Assembly: GCA_033762375.1 (NCBI GenBank)
Contig: JANRLQ010000026.1
Coordinates: 372,001 to 436,000 of the forward strand
Reading direction: 5' to 3'
DNA: 64,000 bases
From: RDXT01 sp033762375
GTDB taxonomy: Bacteria > Bacteroidota > Bacteroidia > J057
Every line of letters begins with the position of its first letter. The first letter of the stretch is position 1. Of this stretch, positions 51,468-60,168 are shown one piece after another. The notes beneath the pieces were generated by a model. That model did not search any database and was not told where the DNA came from. It saw only the letters and a list, made by a program, of their open reading frames with translations. The position numbers were made by a program, and so were the translations under genes.

Positions 51468-53474
51468 ATGGGAAATCTGAACGTGAAGATTGTACGCAGT
51501 CAACAGGAGCAGCAACAGTTTGTAAGGTATCTGCTGAAAGATCTCCATGCCCTGGAGCGCATGCTGCGGGAGGACTGGTTTGAGTCGGATGTATCCCGTA
51601 TCGGGGCCGAACAGGAAATGTGTCTGGTAGACAACAGCCTGAAGCCATACTCCATCAACCTCAAGGCGCTGGAAATGATCAATGATCCAGCGTTTACGAC
51701 AGAGTTGGCTTCCTTTAACCTGGAGACGAACCTCACCCCGCTGGAGTTTAAGGGTACCTGTATCAGTGATATGCACCTGGAGCTCAAGCGTATCCTCGAC
51801 TCGGCACAAGACAAACTGCGAGACATGGGGGCTATTATTCTGCTCTCAGGTATTCTGCCTACGATCCGCAAGTCCGATGTTGACATCAGCAATATCACGC
51901 CGGTCCCCCGGTATCGTGCCCTGATGGACGGCCTTCGCGAGCTGCGGGGTGAGGCGTTTGAGCTGCGTATCACAGGCATGGATGAGCTCAACCTCAAGCA
52001 GGAGTCGGCCATGCTGGAAGCTTGTAATACCAGCTTTCAGGTCCACCTTCAGGTCTCCCCTGATGATTTTGTGCGGAAATACAACTATGCACAGGCCCTG
52101 GCAGGTCCTGCCATGTCAGTAGCGGTGAACTCACCTTTGCTGTTTGGCCGGCGTCTCTGGAAAGAAACACGGATCGCCCTCTTCGAGCAGTCCATAGACA
52201 TACGCACCTTCACGGACCACCTGCGGGACAGAAGCCCCCGGGTGACCTTTGGCAACGACTGGCTGCGGCGCTCTATCATTGAGATTTACCGGGAAGACGT
52301 AGCCCGATTTAAGGTACTGCTGACCTCTGAGGTAGATGAAGATGTCATCGAAAAACTCAACAGCGGCCAGACCCCCCGGCTCCGGGCCCTTAATATGCAC
52401 AACTCTACGGTGTATCGCTGGAACCGCCCCTGCTACGGTATCTCTGACAATGGCAAACCACACCTTCGGATTGAAAACCGCATCTTTCCGGCAGGTCCCA
52501 GCCTGCCAGATGCCTTTGCCAATGCGGCTTTCTGGCTGGGCATGATGAACGGCATGGAGGACCAGTATCCGGATATCACGCAGGTGCTGGATTTTGCAGA
52601 TGTCAAAGCCAACTTTTTTAATGCTGCCCGGTTTGGACTGGAAACCCAGCTCACCTGGACCCGTGACCGCAAAATATCTCCGGCTCAGTTGATCCTCGAA
52701 GAACTTCTGCCGGTCTCCCGGCATGGGCTGGAAAAAGCAGGTATCCGCAAGCAGGACATTGACTACTATCTCGGCATCATCGAGGAGCGCACCCGTACCG
52801 GCAAGACCGGTGCCAAGTGGATGCTGACTTCTTTTGCGACGATTGCCCGAGACGGGGTACCGCGGGATGAGGTCATCGCTGCCATCACCGCCTCCATGCA
52901 TACCCAGCAGCATGCTGGCAAACCTGTACATGAGTGGGAGTTGGCTTGCCGTGACAAAATGGACTACGAACCTTCTGCCCTTCTGGTCGAGGAGTTTATG
53001 TCCACTGACCTGATCACCGTCCAGGAGGACGATATCCTGGACCTGCCCGCGACCCTCATGGAGTGGCGCAAAATCCGGCACGTAGCTGTCGAAGACAAGC
53101 AGGGCAAACTCGTGGGACTCATTACCTCTCGGATGCTGCTCAGACATCTGGCCGCCAACGCCGATCGTGGTCCGGACGAGGTACAGACTGTGGCTGATGT
53201 CATGAAACGCAATCCTCACTTCGTGACCCCGGAGGACACCATCATTAAAGCCATTGAGATCATGCGTACCCGGCAGATCGGGTGCCTGCCCGTACAGAAA
53301 AACGATAAGCTGGTAGGCATGATCACGGAGGCTGAGTTTTTGAATATTACCTCTAACCTGATCAAGCGGCTCGCCCGGAAAAAGGAGGAGGAAAAAATGG
53401 ATTTGTCTGCAGAAAAACACGATCTCCAGCGCAAACCAGAGCCCGTATCCAGCCCCCAGGCAGATCCCGCATGA
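51468..53474 (+). CDS. Glutamate-cysteine-ligase-like (GCS2) protein fused to two CBS domains
   Basis: A 668-residue protein from ATG 51468 (MGNLNVKIVRSQQEQQ). A TTG at 51435 is in frame but less likely. Residues 1-490 match the GCS2 family of ATP-dependent carboxylate-amine ligases (SRIGAEQEMCLVD, NLETNLTPLEFKG, QVHLQVSPDDF, RIENRIFPAGPS). Residues about 500-635 are a tandem CBS pair (MSTDLITVQEDDILDLPATL and MKRNPHFVTPEDTIIKAIEI), which usually bind adenine nucleotides. That suggests energy-sensing control. The substrate may be Glu+Cys or another pair; the fusion is recurrent in Bacteroidota as I recall. The GT4 gene overlaps it by 4 bp. Confidence 0.88.
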   Translation: MGNLNVKIVRSQQEQQQFVRYLLKDLHALERMLREDWFESDVSRIGAEQEMCLVDNSLKPYSINLKALEMINDPAFTTELASFNLETNLTPLEFKGTCISDMHLELKRILDSAQDKLRDMGAIILLSGILPTIRKSDVDISNITPVPRYRALMDGLRELRGEAFELRITGMDELNLKQESAMLEACNTSFQVHLQVSPDDFVRKYNYAQALAGPAMSVAVNSPLLFGRRLWKETRIALFEQSIDIRTFTDHLRDRSPRVTFGNDWLRRSIIEIYREDVARFKVLLTSEVDEDVIEKLNSGQTPRLRALNMHNSTVYRWNRPCYGISDNGKPHLRIENRIFPAGPSLPDAFANAAFWLGMMNGMEDQYPDITQVLDFADVKANFFNAARFGLETQLTWTRDRKISPAQLILEELLPVSRHGLEKAGIRKQDIDYYLGIIEERTRTGKTGAKWMLTSFATIARDGVPRDEVIAAITASMHTQQHAGKPVHEWELACRDKMDYEPSALLVEEFMSTDLITVQEDDILDLPATLMEWRKIRHVAVEDKQGKLVGLITSRMLLRHLAANADRGPDEVQTVADVMKRNPHFVTPEDTIIKAIEIMRTRQIGCLPVQKNDKLVGMITEAEFLNITSNLIKRLARKKEEEKMDLSAEKHDLQRKPEPVSSPQADPA

Positions 53475-54598
53475 TCATTGCGTTTGATGCCAAACGGGCT
53501 TTTCAAAATCGCACAGGCCTCGGCGAGTACAGCCGGGGCCTGATATCGGGGCTTGTCCATCAATACCCGGAGCATCACTACCATTTGTTGGGTCCCGCCC
53601 TGAACCGGGACGTATGGGATCCTGCCAGGCTGCTTGCCGGACATGTCTACCTCCATCTGTCCCCTCCCGGCACCGGTGCACTATGGCGTACCTGGCTCTC
53701 AGGTATTCATGCCGGGCGTATCGGCGCCCAGGTGTTTCATGGACTTAGTCATGAGCTACCAACCGGATTACCTGCAAAGGTGCGAAAAGTGGTGACCATG
53801 CATGACCTGCTCTTCCGGCAGTTTCCTGAAGATTACCCGCTTGCAGACCGTATCATATATGATTATAAGTTCAGGTCAGCATGCAAACGAGCTGATACGA
53901 TAATCGCGATCAGCGAAGCTACCCGTCTCTCGCTGATTGATACCTACCGGATAGACCCCAGCCGGATCAAAGTTATCTATCAAGGTTGCCGGGCAGTTTT
54001 TTATCAGCGGGAAGATACAATTGATCGCGATTTGCGATTGTCGAAAATGAACATTTCGACCCCTTACCTCTTGTCAGTCGGATCAGTCATCCGCCGCAAA
54101 AACCTGCATCAGGTTGTACAGGCACTGGCGATGCTGCCGCCGGACCTGAGAATCCCGCTGGTGGTCGTAGGCCGGGGCAAATCATATCTGCGGGAGGTGC
54201 TGACACTGGCAGCACAACTGGGCATAGAATCCCTTATCAGGCAGGTGCAGCCTGTAGATGACCAGGATCTGGCAGCCCTTTATCAGGCTTCATCCGCGCT
54301 GGTATATATGTCGCGTGCTGAAGGGTTTGGCATCCCCGTACTGGAGGCCCTGGCTTCCGGGACTCCGGTACTTACGTCCAGCCGGTCATCGCTGCCAGAA
54401 GCGGGGGGAGAAGGGGCGCTGTATGCGGACCCGGATGATCCCGCGCATATCCGGGACGGCCTGGCACGTTTGCTGACGGATACGGATTTCTGCGGGGCGC
54501 TGCGGATAGGAGCCCAGGCTCACCTGCATCGGTTCAGGCCTGAAAAACTATCTGCCCAACTGATGGAAGTATATGAGCAGGCCGGCACTTATTCATAA
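53471..54598 (+). CDS. GT4-type glycosyltransferase
   Basis: A 375-residue retaining glycosyltransferase. It has an N-terminal acceptor half starting MIIAFDAKRAFQNRTGLGEYSR and a donor half with SVGSVIRRKNLHQVVQAL, VVVGRG and the EX7E motif in SRAEGFGIPVLEALASGTPV. This matches the GT4 (mannosyl/galactosyl/glucosyltransferase) family. Its ATG overlaps the GCS2-CBS stop by 4 bp (ATGA). Its 3' end overlaps the convergent dehydrogenase by 10 bp. It is probably part of surface polysaccharide or lipid-linked glycan synthesis; the reason for coupling to GCS2-CBS is unclear. Confidence 0.9.
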   Translation: MIIAFDAKRAFQNRTGLGEYSRGLISGLVHQYPEHHYHLLGPALNRDVWDPARLLAGHVYLHLSPPGTGALWRTWLSGIHAGRIGAQVFHGLSHELPTGLPAKVRKVVTMHDLLFRQFPEDYPLADRIIYDYKFRSACKRADTIIAISEATRLSLIDTYRIDPSRIKVIYQGCRAVFYQREDTIDRDLRLSKMNISTPYLLSVGSVIRRKNLHQVVQALAMLPPDLRIPLVVVGRGKSYLREVLTLAAQLGIESLIRQVQPVDDQDLAALYQASSALVYMSRAEGFGIPVLEALASGTPVLTSSRSSLPEAGGEGALYADPDDPAHIRDGLARLLTDTDFCGALRIGAQAHLHRFRPEKLSAQLMEVYEQAGTYS

Positions 54599-55446
54599 GC
54601 ATAAAACCCCTTTCCGGTCTTACGGCCCAGGAGTCCGGCATCTACCATGTGCTGCTGGAGCCGGCTGGGCCTGAATCTGGGTTCCTGAAAAAAAGCCTCA
54701 TATACAGACTGGCTTACAGCGTGGTTGGTATCCAGCCCGATCAGGTCCATCAGCTCAAAAGGACCCATTGAGAATCCTGTCGCTTTCATGAGGCGGTCAA
54801 TGGTGTCAAAGCTGGCCCCTTGTTCCTCTGTGATCCGCAGGCTCTCCAGATAATACTGCCGGGCTACCCGGTTGACAATAAACCCCGGAGTATCTGCTAC
54901 TTGTACAGGTGTTTTGCCCAGGCGGCGGGCCAGCTCCATGAGCAGCACAGGGACATCTGCATCCGTACGGATCCCTGCGATAACCTCTACCAGTTTCATG
55001 ACCGGCGCCGGATTGAAAAAATGCAATCCACCCACTCGCGCAGGCCGCGTCAGGCCAGCAGCGATCCGGGTGACAGGCAGTGTGGAGGTATTGCTGGCAA
55101 TAATGGCATCCGCAGGTAGCCGCTCCTCTACCAGCCGGAGTGCCTGGTGTTTTAATGAGAGGGACTCTGGCACGGCCTCGATCACCAGTTCTGCTGCTAG
55201 CAGATCAAGCGATCCGATATACTGCATCCTGTCGAGCGCAGCAGCAGCAGCTTCGGCAGTCATTTTTTGTTTTTCTACGGCTTGTCCCAGGAATTTTTCT
55301 GCATACGTCCGCGCCCGGTCGGCCATCCCCGGCGCGGGATCATATACCTGCACCTGATAGCCTGCGCGGGCAGCCGTTACAGCTATCCCACTACCCATCA
55401 CCCCGGCACCCAAAACAGCAATCTGCTGTACATCTGTGATTTCCAT
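54589..55446 (-). CDS. 3-hydroxyacyl-CoA (3-hydroxybutyryl-CoA) dehydrogenase
   Basis: A 285-residue NAD-dependent dehydrogenase of fatty-acid or butyrate metabolism. The N-terminal Rossmann loop VLGAGVMGSGIAVTAARAG and the family segment GLHFFNPAPVMKLVEVI (with the catalytic His) are clear. FIVNRVARQYYLESL and ATGFSMGPFELMDLIGLD in the C-terminal domain fit a single-domain PaaH/Hbd-type enzyme. It ends convergently with a 10-bp overlap with the GT4 gene. Together with the acyl-CoA dehydrogenase and hydratase at 10324-13042, the window holds several beta-oxidation-like steps, but they are 40 kb apart. Confidence 0.93.
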   Translation of the reverse strand: MEITDVQQIAVLGAGVMGSGIAVTAARAGYQVQVYDPAPGMADRARTYAEKFLGQAVEKQKMTAEAAAAALDRMQYIGSLDLLAAELVIEAVPESLSLKHQALRLVEERLPADAIIASNTSTLPVTRIAAGLTRPARVGGLHFFNPAPVMKLVEVIAGIRTDADVPVLLMELARRLGKTPVQVADTPGFIVNRVARQYYLESLRITEEQGASFDTIDRLMKATGFSMGPFELMDLIGLDTNHAVSQSVYEAFFQEPRFRPSRLQQHMVDAGLLGRKTGKGFYAYE

Positions 55447-55451
55447 CTGGC

Positions 55452-56360
55452 TTATGCTTGTTTTTCAAATACGCCTATCCAGCGAAGGTATGAACCGGGA
55501 TATATCTCCCGAAAGTTACGGACGCGATACAAGGTGAGTCTGAGCGAGGGCGCCGCTGCCAGAACCCGCCGGTACAAAGCTGCCGGATCATAGTGCCGCG
55601 AAAAAAACTGCCGCCAGCCTGCATACCGAAGCCGGGCTTCCGGATCAAGCTGGGGGGTGTGCCGTTTCAGCAGGTTATAGGCTGGATCTACATGGATCGT
55701 ATAGGTATGGGCGAGATAAAAAGGTAGAATGACCACCCTGCCGCCAGGCTTCAGTACGCGGCTTATTTCCTGAAAAAACAAGGTGTCACTATTCCCTTCG
55801 AAGTGCTCCAGTGAACAATGCAGGGTAACACCATCAACAGAGTTCCCCGGCAGATACAATTCATGCCCCCAGCCCCCAATCCGGTCCCCATGAATACCTT
55901 TAGGATAAATCAGGTCCTGCTGATATACTTTTTTGCAGCCGTACTGGTTTCGCATGATATCTGCAAAGGGCGAATTACAGGCGGCAATATCTATCAGCGT
56001 AACATCTGGCCCCGCCGGGATAAAAGCTGTAGATACGTAGTGTTCGAGTGACTTTTCTGTAAAATTAGCTGCCGGGTCAAGCCCGCCTCCATAGTATCCG
56101 TCCGGATATGGGGCGCGCTGGAGCCAGGCCGCATACCCGTCCGGGTCAATATCCCAGGGATATACAGACACACCCATTTGGGTGAAGGTGGCTTCGAGCT
56201 GGTCATCCAGATGCGGATCGGCCAGGTGCTCATCACCGATGTGCCCCTCTCCGACAGGAAAGCCACCCCAACGCCGGATAAAAAGTGGGTTTATCCCACG
56301 GGTAGCCAGGAGTATCCGGTGGGCAATCAGGTAAATGGGCCTGATAAAGGATAAAAACAT
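55452..56360 (-). CDS. SAM-dependent methyltransferase-like protein
   Basis: A 302-residue protein with a class I methyltransferase-like core. Motif I is divergent (LIDIAACNSPFADIM, about 142-156). It is followed by LPGNSVDGVTLHCSLEHFEG (the HCSLEHFE block common to type 11/12 methyltransferases) and ISRVLKPGGRVVILPFYLAH. Target unknown; sugar or lipid glycan methylation is possible. It is 5 bp upstream of the dehydrogenase gene and co-directional with it. Confidence 0.8.
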   Translation of the reverse strand: MFLSFIRPIYLIAHRILLATRGINPLFIRRWGGFPVGEGHIGDEHLADPHLDDQLEATFTQMGVSVYPWDIDPDGYAAWLQRAPYPDGYYGGGLDPAANFTEKSLEHYVSTAFIPAGPDVTLIDIAACNSPFADIMRNQYGCKKVYQQDLIYPKGIHGDRIGGWGHELYLPGNSVDGVTLHCSLEHFEGNSDTLFFQEISRVLKPGGRVVILPFYLAHTYTIHVDPAYNLLKRHTPQLDPEARLRYAGWRQFFSRHYDPAALYRRVLAAAPSLRLTLYRVRNFREIYPGSYLRWIGVFEKQA

Positions 56361-56415
56361 GGCTCAAAGATACAAAACTCACGTGTCTCCGACCCACTCA
56401 GCGCGTATTTTCCCG

Positions 56416-57642
56416 TTACTGCGGTTTCACCCAGACCAGGGTACCTCCAGCCTGCTGATATTCCCATTGGAGGAGGTAACACCCCGGAGGCCAGGTTTCT
56501 GTACCGGGTAGCGGCACCATTTGCACGCCGGCAGATACCCTGATGGATTGATCTGCCAGCCATCTGCCGGTAATGTCCCGCCACACTACCGAAACCTCTC
56601 CTGAGGCCGGAAGCCGCAGGTGGAGGTGTACTCCGCCATCATCTGCCGAGAGCCAACTGCTTAGGGATCCCGGTATCTGCCAGATGGTAATGGGGGCTGA
56701 CCTGGCAATATGACCCGCCTCATCCTTGATTTCCAGCAGATACTCCACGCGTCCGGTACGATCCGCCATGTCCCACCACTCAGAAACAACCATATCCAGG
56801 CTGACGGTATCTGTATGATGGCTGTCTGATATATACATGTTTCCTGCGGTCCAGGTTCCCTCCGGGAGTTCCCAGGAGAGCCGTGTTACGGATCCTTCCT
56901 GCGTAGCAGTGAGTTCTGGCTGGGCTGCTGCCAGGATCGAGGATGCCTGCAGCAGCAGCCGGTCCAGGTTGAGGTACATCCGGTTGCTGGCATAATTAGT
57001 ACAGGTTGCGCCCTGATAGCCAGGGTTGTCAAATATCCCTATCAGTACCCGGTCGTACTCCTGGGCAGGCGTAAAAAACCAGGTGAAGGTCTGATAGTTC
57101 CCTTGCTGAAAGTCGCTGCAAGGGATACTCACCTGTGGCACCAGGGCCGGGCTGCAAGTACCTGAGAGGGTCGGTGGCTGACTGCTGTGATAAAAATAAA
57201 ATCCAAGACGGGTACAGGCATTGGGAGAGGTGCTGCCGGTCCCCAGGCCATCTATCTGGACGTCTGCGCTCAGCTCATAAGGCATGCCTGCCTGGAGGGG
57301 GCTGACCAGCGCAGCGGTAATCATCTCGGCATATACACCGCCCGCACATGTCGTATATCCCCGTCCCCCCCATATCCCGACAGAACCCGTGCCTAAGGAA
57401 GGAACACTACGGGCCGTGACACCTGAGAAGGCACAATTAAAAAAATCAGGTGTGCCCATAGCCGGGGCCCAGTGCTGTAACCGGCTCACCTGGTTGTAGC
57501 TGCTGGGGCAGGTGGTGTATTGCTCAAAGCTGGGGTTAGGAAATAAATTCTGTGCCGGCAGATCACTACTGATAACCCCCAGCCAGGTAAGGATTAGTGC
57601 TTTAAAGTAAATAATTTTGTTTGATTGTTTGAAAAATATCAT
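56416..57642 (-). CDS. Exported protein with divergent C-terminal secretion-type domain
   Basis: A 408-residue protein starting MIFFKQSNKIIYFKALILTW, a signal-peptide leader ending near LPAQ. The frame is open 43 codons further upstream without support. The mature N-terminus NLFPNPSFEQYTTCPSSYNQ begins a beta-sandwich domain (about 30-255) common in Bacteroidota surface proteins. Then comes a fibronectin-like segment, and the last 80 residues (VSVVWRDITGRWLADQSIRV ... PPGCYLLQWEY ... LVWVKPQ) look like a divergent T9SS type A sorting domain. Six or more Cys in the first domain may form disulfides. Function unknown. Confidence 0.75.
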   Translation of the reverse strand: MIFFKQSNKIIYFKALILTWLGVISSDLPAQNLFPNPSFEQYTTCPSSYNQVSRLQHWAPAMGTPDFFNCAFSGVTARSVPSLGTGSVGIWGGRGYTTCAGGVYAEMITAALVSPLQAGMPYELSADVQIDGLGTGSTSPNACTRLGFYFYHSSQPPTLSGTCSPALVPQVSIPCSDFQQGNYQTFTWFFTPAQEYDRVLIGIFDNPGYQGATCTNYASNRMYLNLDRLLLQASSILAAAQPELTATQEGSVTRLSWELPEGTWTAGNMYISDSHHTDTVSLDMVVSEWWDMADRTGRVEYLLEIKDEAGHIARSAPITIWQIPGSLSSWLSADDGGVHLHLRLPASGEVSVVWRDITGRWLADQSIRVSAGVQMVPLPGTETWPPGCYLLQWEYQQAGGTLVWVKPQ

Positions 57643-57896
57643 GTAATAATTTTTTAATAATTGTACATTATCAAAATCCGTGCCTATCTCTGAGATTATC
57701 TGTACCTCCGTGCAAGTACACCCAAAGCGGGAATATGCTACCTTTGTTTCAGATCCAGAGCGTCCCGGCACCTGTATATGCCGGTATAGCTATTGATGAT
57801 CTTGCGGACAGGGGTTCAATAGCTGGATTTCCTGCCGGGATGTCGGATAGTGCTGATCCAGCACCGACAGCATACCTTATTCACAATGATATACCG

Positions 57897-59699
57897 ATGA
57901 AAAAGCGCTTAGTTGTTTTATGCTTATGTCTTTGCCTGGCCGTTGCCAGCCATGGGCAGTACACCTACCGGCTCTCGTGGCAGCAGCCGCAGCACCACCT
58001 GTATGAAGTAGAGATGATTGTGAGGCCAGATACTGGCCTGACCACGACATTTGTGAGTGCCGTATGGCGGCCGGGGCGTTATATCAGGCAGGACTTTGCA
58101 GGGGCCGTCTCTCAGGTACATGCTACGGATGAGCAAGGCAACGCGCTGCATTGTCGCCTTCAGGGCCCCGGAGCCTGGCAGGTGAGACATGGGGCAGCCC
58201 GTGAGATTCATTTTCGGTACAAATTTTTTGCAAATAATGAAGACGCGGGCTCCAGCCTGCTCACAGAGCAGCAGGTGTACTTCAATCCGGTCAATATGTT
58301 TCTGTATGTGCCAGGCCGGCTGGAAGAGCCGGTTACCCTGGAGCTGCCTCAGTTGCTTCCCACCTGGAAGTCAGCTACGGCGCTGACCCCGGCTGGTCCT
58401 GGCAAATACACGGCACCTGACTGGCACACCTTCGCAGATGCCCCGAGTGTATTTGCACCGGCCATGCGGCAGCGCCACTTTGAATCGCATGGCACTACGT
58501 TCTGGATACACTTCCAGGGAGAGTTTACAGGTGATACCCTCACAGAGGCCGCTGCTGAGGATGCCATCCGCAAGATTTGTGAAGCGCAGTACGGCGTGTT
58601 TGGTTCGTATCCTTTTAAGGAGTTTCATTTTATCTACCGCTTTCTCGGCAGTGGTATGCGGCATGCCGTTGAGCACGCGTACTCCGTAAGTTTTGCGTTG
58701 CCGACGAGTATTACCGCTCAGCCTGAAACCATTGTCAACGGTCTCGCATCCATCACCAGCCACGAACTCTGGCACGCGTGGAATGTAAAGCGTATCCGAC
58801 CGGCTGCCCTTTGGCCCTATAACTACGAAAATATTCAGGTCACATCGCTCCATTGGTTTACGGAGGGGATTACCGACTATTATGCTAATCTCATGGTGTA
58901 TAAAGCGGGGATCAAACCGGCGTCTCACTTTCTGAATCAGGTAGCACAAAATATCCAGAAGCTCCAGAACAGCTACGCTGCCTCCGTCGTATCTCCTGCT
59001 GAGGCCAGTCTCAACAGCTGGCTGGACATCTCGCCCTATAAAGACCCTGCGCTCCGCATTTCCTACTACGACCTGGGCATGCGGGCTGGTATCTTGATAG
59101 ACCTGGAGCTTATCCGCCGTACGGAAGGCCGCCTGACGCTGGACGATGTGTTCCGGCATCTCTACCAAACCTGGTATCTCAAGGGCAAAGGCGTACCAGA
59201 GGACGGCATCCAGGAGGCGCTGGAGCTGCTCTCCGGGTCGGACTGGGATTCTTTTTTTGAGGCTTATATCTGGGGAACAGCGCCTGCTCCATGGAAGGAT
59301 TTATTTGAAGGTGCCGGGCTCACCTGGACAGAAACCACACCCGAAACCATATCCCTGCAAAGCCTGGGGATCCTCCGGACGGAAGAGGTACGTCAGGGGC
59401 TATATGTCACCAGCCTCCATCCTGCCGGAGCTGCGAGCCTGGCGGGCCTGGCTGCGCAGGACCTCATATTGGAGATAGACGGTCGGGCTGTGACGGGCAT
59501 GAAGGCAGATACGTACCTGGCAGAGCTGAAAAAAAATGAAACGGTCACCCTCTCCGTATTTCGGAACAATTCGGTTTTTACCCTTGAAGTCTCCCCTGGT
59601 ACCTACTGGAAACCTGTCGCCTGCACCCTGACACCCCGGCAAAACCCCAAACCCCGCCAGGAGAACCTCCTGCACGTATGGCTGCGCCAGGGACAATGA
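57897..59699 (+). CDS. M61 family metallopeptidase (glycyl aminopeptidase) with PDZ domain
   Basis: A 600-residue exported zinc peptidase starting MKKRLVVLCLCLCLAVASHGQ. The frame is open 54 codons upstream, but the ATG before the hydrophobic leader is preferred. The zinc-binding HELWH is at 289-293 with the third ligand Glu323 in WFTEGITDYY, as in M61 enzymes. The N-terminal beta domain (about 22-190) and a C-terminal PDZ domain (about 500-585, GLYVTSLHPAGAASLAGL) complete the usual layout. It probably trims peptides in the periplasm. It diverges from the 56416 gene; the gap 57643-57896 shows nothing further that I recognise. Confidence 0.93.
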   Translation: MKKRLVVLCLCLCLAVASHGQYTYRLSWQQPQHHLYEVEMIVRPDTGLTTTFVSAVWRPGRYIRQDFAGAVSQVHATDEQGNALHCRLQGPGAWQVRHGAAREIHFRYKFFANNEDAGSSLLTEQQVYFNPVNMFLYVPGRLEEPVTLELPQLLPTWKSATALTPAGPGKYTAPDWHTFADAPSVFAPAMRQRHFESHGTTFWIHFQGEFTGDTLTEAAAEDAIRKICEAQYGVFGSYPFKEFHFIYRFLGSGMRHAVEHAYSVSFALPTSITAQPETIVNGLASITSHELWHAWNVKRIRPAALWPYNYENIQVTSLHWFTEGITDYYANLMVYKAGIKPASHFLNQVAQNIQKLQNSYAASVVSPAEASLNSWLDISPYKDPALRISYYDLGMRAGILIDLELIRRTEGRLTLDDVFRHLYQTWYLKGKGVPEDGIQEALELLSGSDWDSFFEAYIWGTAPAPWKDLFEGAGLTWTETTPETISLQSLGILRTEEVRQGLYVTSLHPAGAASLAGLAAQDLILEIDGRAVTGMKADTYLAELKKNETVTLSVFRNNSVFTLEVSPGTYWKPVACTLTPRQNPKPRQENLLHVWLRQGQ

Positions 59700-59762
59700 T
59701 CGTGCAACACAGGACCTTACATTGCGTATAGGCAGGTATTAACCCACCTAAAACCGCTGCTT

Positions 59763-59939
59763 ATGTGGACATTGATCAGAATCGTATGGGGCATATTTAC
59801 CCTGGCTGTGTTACTCTATATCTGGACCAAAAGCGAGAAACCCAGCACCCACAAACTCATGTGGTCGCTGGCTGTCCTGCTACTTCCATTTTTGGGTCCG
59901 CTTGCCTGGATCTTTTTTGGTGACCGCCCTGCAAAATAA
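59763..59939 (+). CDS. Small membrane protein, PLDc_N-type
   Basis: A 58-residue protein, MWTLIRIVWGIFTLAVLLY, then a short loop (TKSEKPSTHKLMW) and a second helix SLAVLLLPFLGPLAWIFFGD. Two membrane helices separated by a basic turn and the motif LLP-x-x-G-P-L-A-W fit the PLDc_N domain, which in many bacteria occurs as a stand-alone small protein. It is followed by a terminator and then by a related small protein (60000-60167), so the two look like a tandem pair. Function unknown. Confidence 0.72.
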   Translation: MWTLIRIVWGIFTLAVLLYIWTKSEKPSTHKLMWSLAVLLLPFLGPLAWIFFGDRPAK

Positions 59940-59952
59940 GCTTATAACATTC

Positions 59953-59990
59953 GCCCCATTTCGCCTATGGCAGAAATGGGGCAAGTTTTT
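59953..59990 (+). terminator. Rho-independent terminator between the two small membrane protein genes
   Basis: GCCCCATTTC (59953-59962) pairs perfectly with GAAATGGGGC (59973-59982), with a small inner GCC-TAT-GGC stem in the loop, followed by AAGTTTTT. An ATG inside the loop (59967) would extend the next gene by 11 codons, but it lies within this structure and was not used. Confidence 0.85.
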
Positions 59991-59999
59991 AGAGCAGCT

Positions 60000-60167
60000 A
60001 TGAAATTTCTCTACCTCTTCTACCTCGCAGCCCTCATATATGTGATCTATGAGATATGGGATCGTCCGGACTTTAACCAGACGACCCGCTTGTTATGGAC
60101 CATCGGGGTGCTTATGTTGCCAGGGGCTGGCCTGCTGGCCTGGCTTATGCTCCGGCAGCGGGCGTAG
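60000..60167 (+). CDS. Small membrane protein, paralogue of the 59763 gene
   Basis: A 55-residue protein MKFLYLFYLAALIYVIYEIW, then DRPDFNQTTRLLW and a second helix TIGVLMLPGAGLLAWLMLRQ. The spacing of helices, the basic turn and LLP-x-x-G-x-x-A-W match its neighbour, so they are probably related by duplication. The start was moved to 60000 because the upstream ATG is in a terminator loop. It ends 1 bp before the stop of the convergent universal stress protein gene. No function is assigned. Confidence 0.65.
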   Translation: MKFLYLFYLAALIYVIYEIWDRPDFNQTTRLLWTIGVLMLPGAGLLAWLMLRQRA

Positions 60168-60168
60168 A

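Noticed and set aside
52131..53420. A 429-codon open frame on the minus strand opposite the GCS2-CBS gene
   Set aside because: It is a shadow of the well-supported plus-strand gene. Its translation has no recognisable domain, and the sense protein matches two known families over its full length.
59967..59999. Eleven extra N-terminal codons on the second small membrane protein
   Set aside because: The ATG lies in the loop of a perfect terminator hairpin. The next ATG at 60000 directly precedes the hydrophobic helix.
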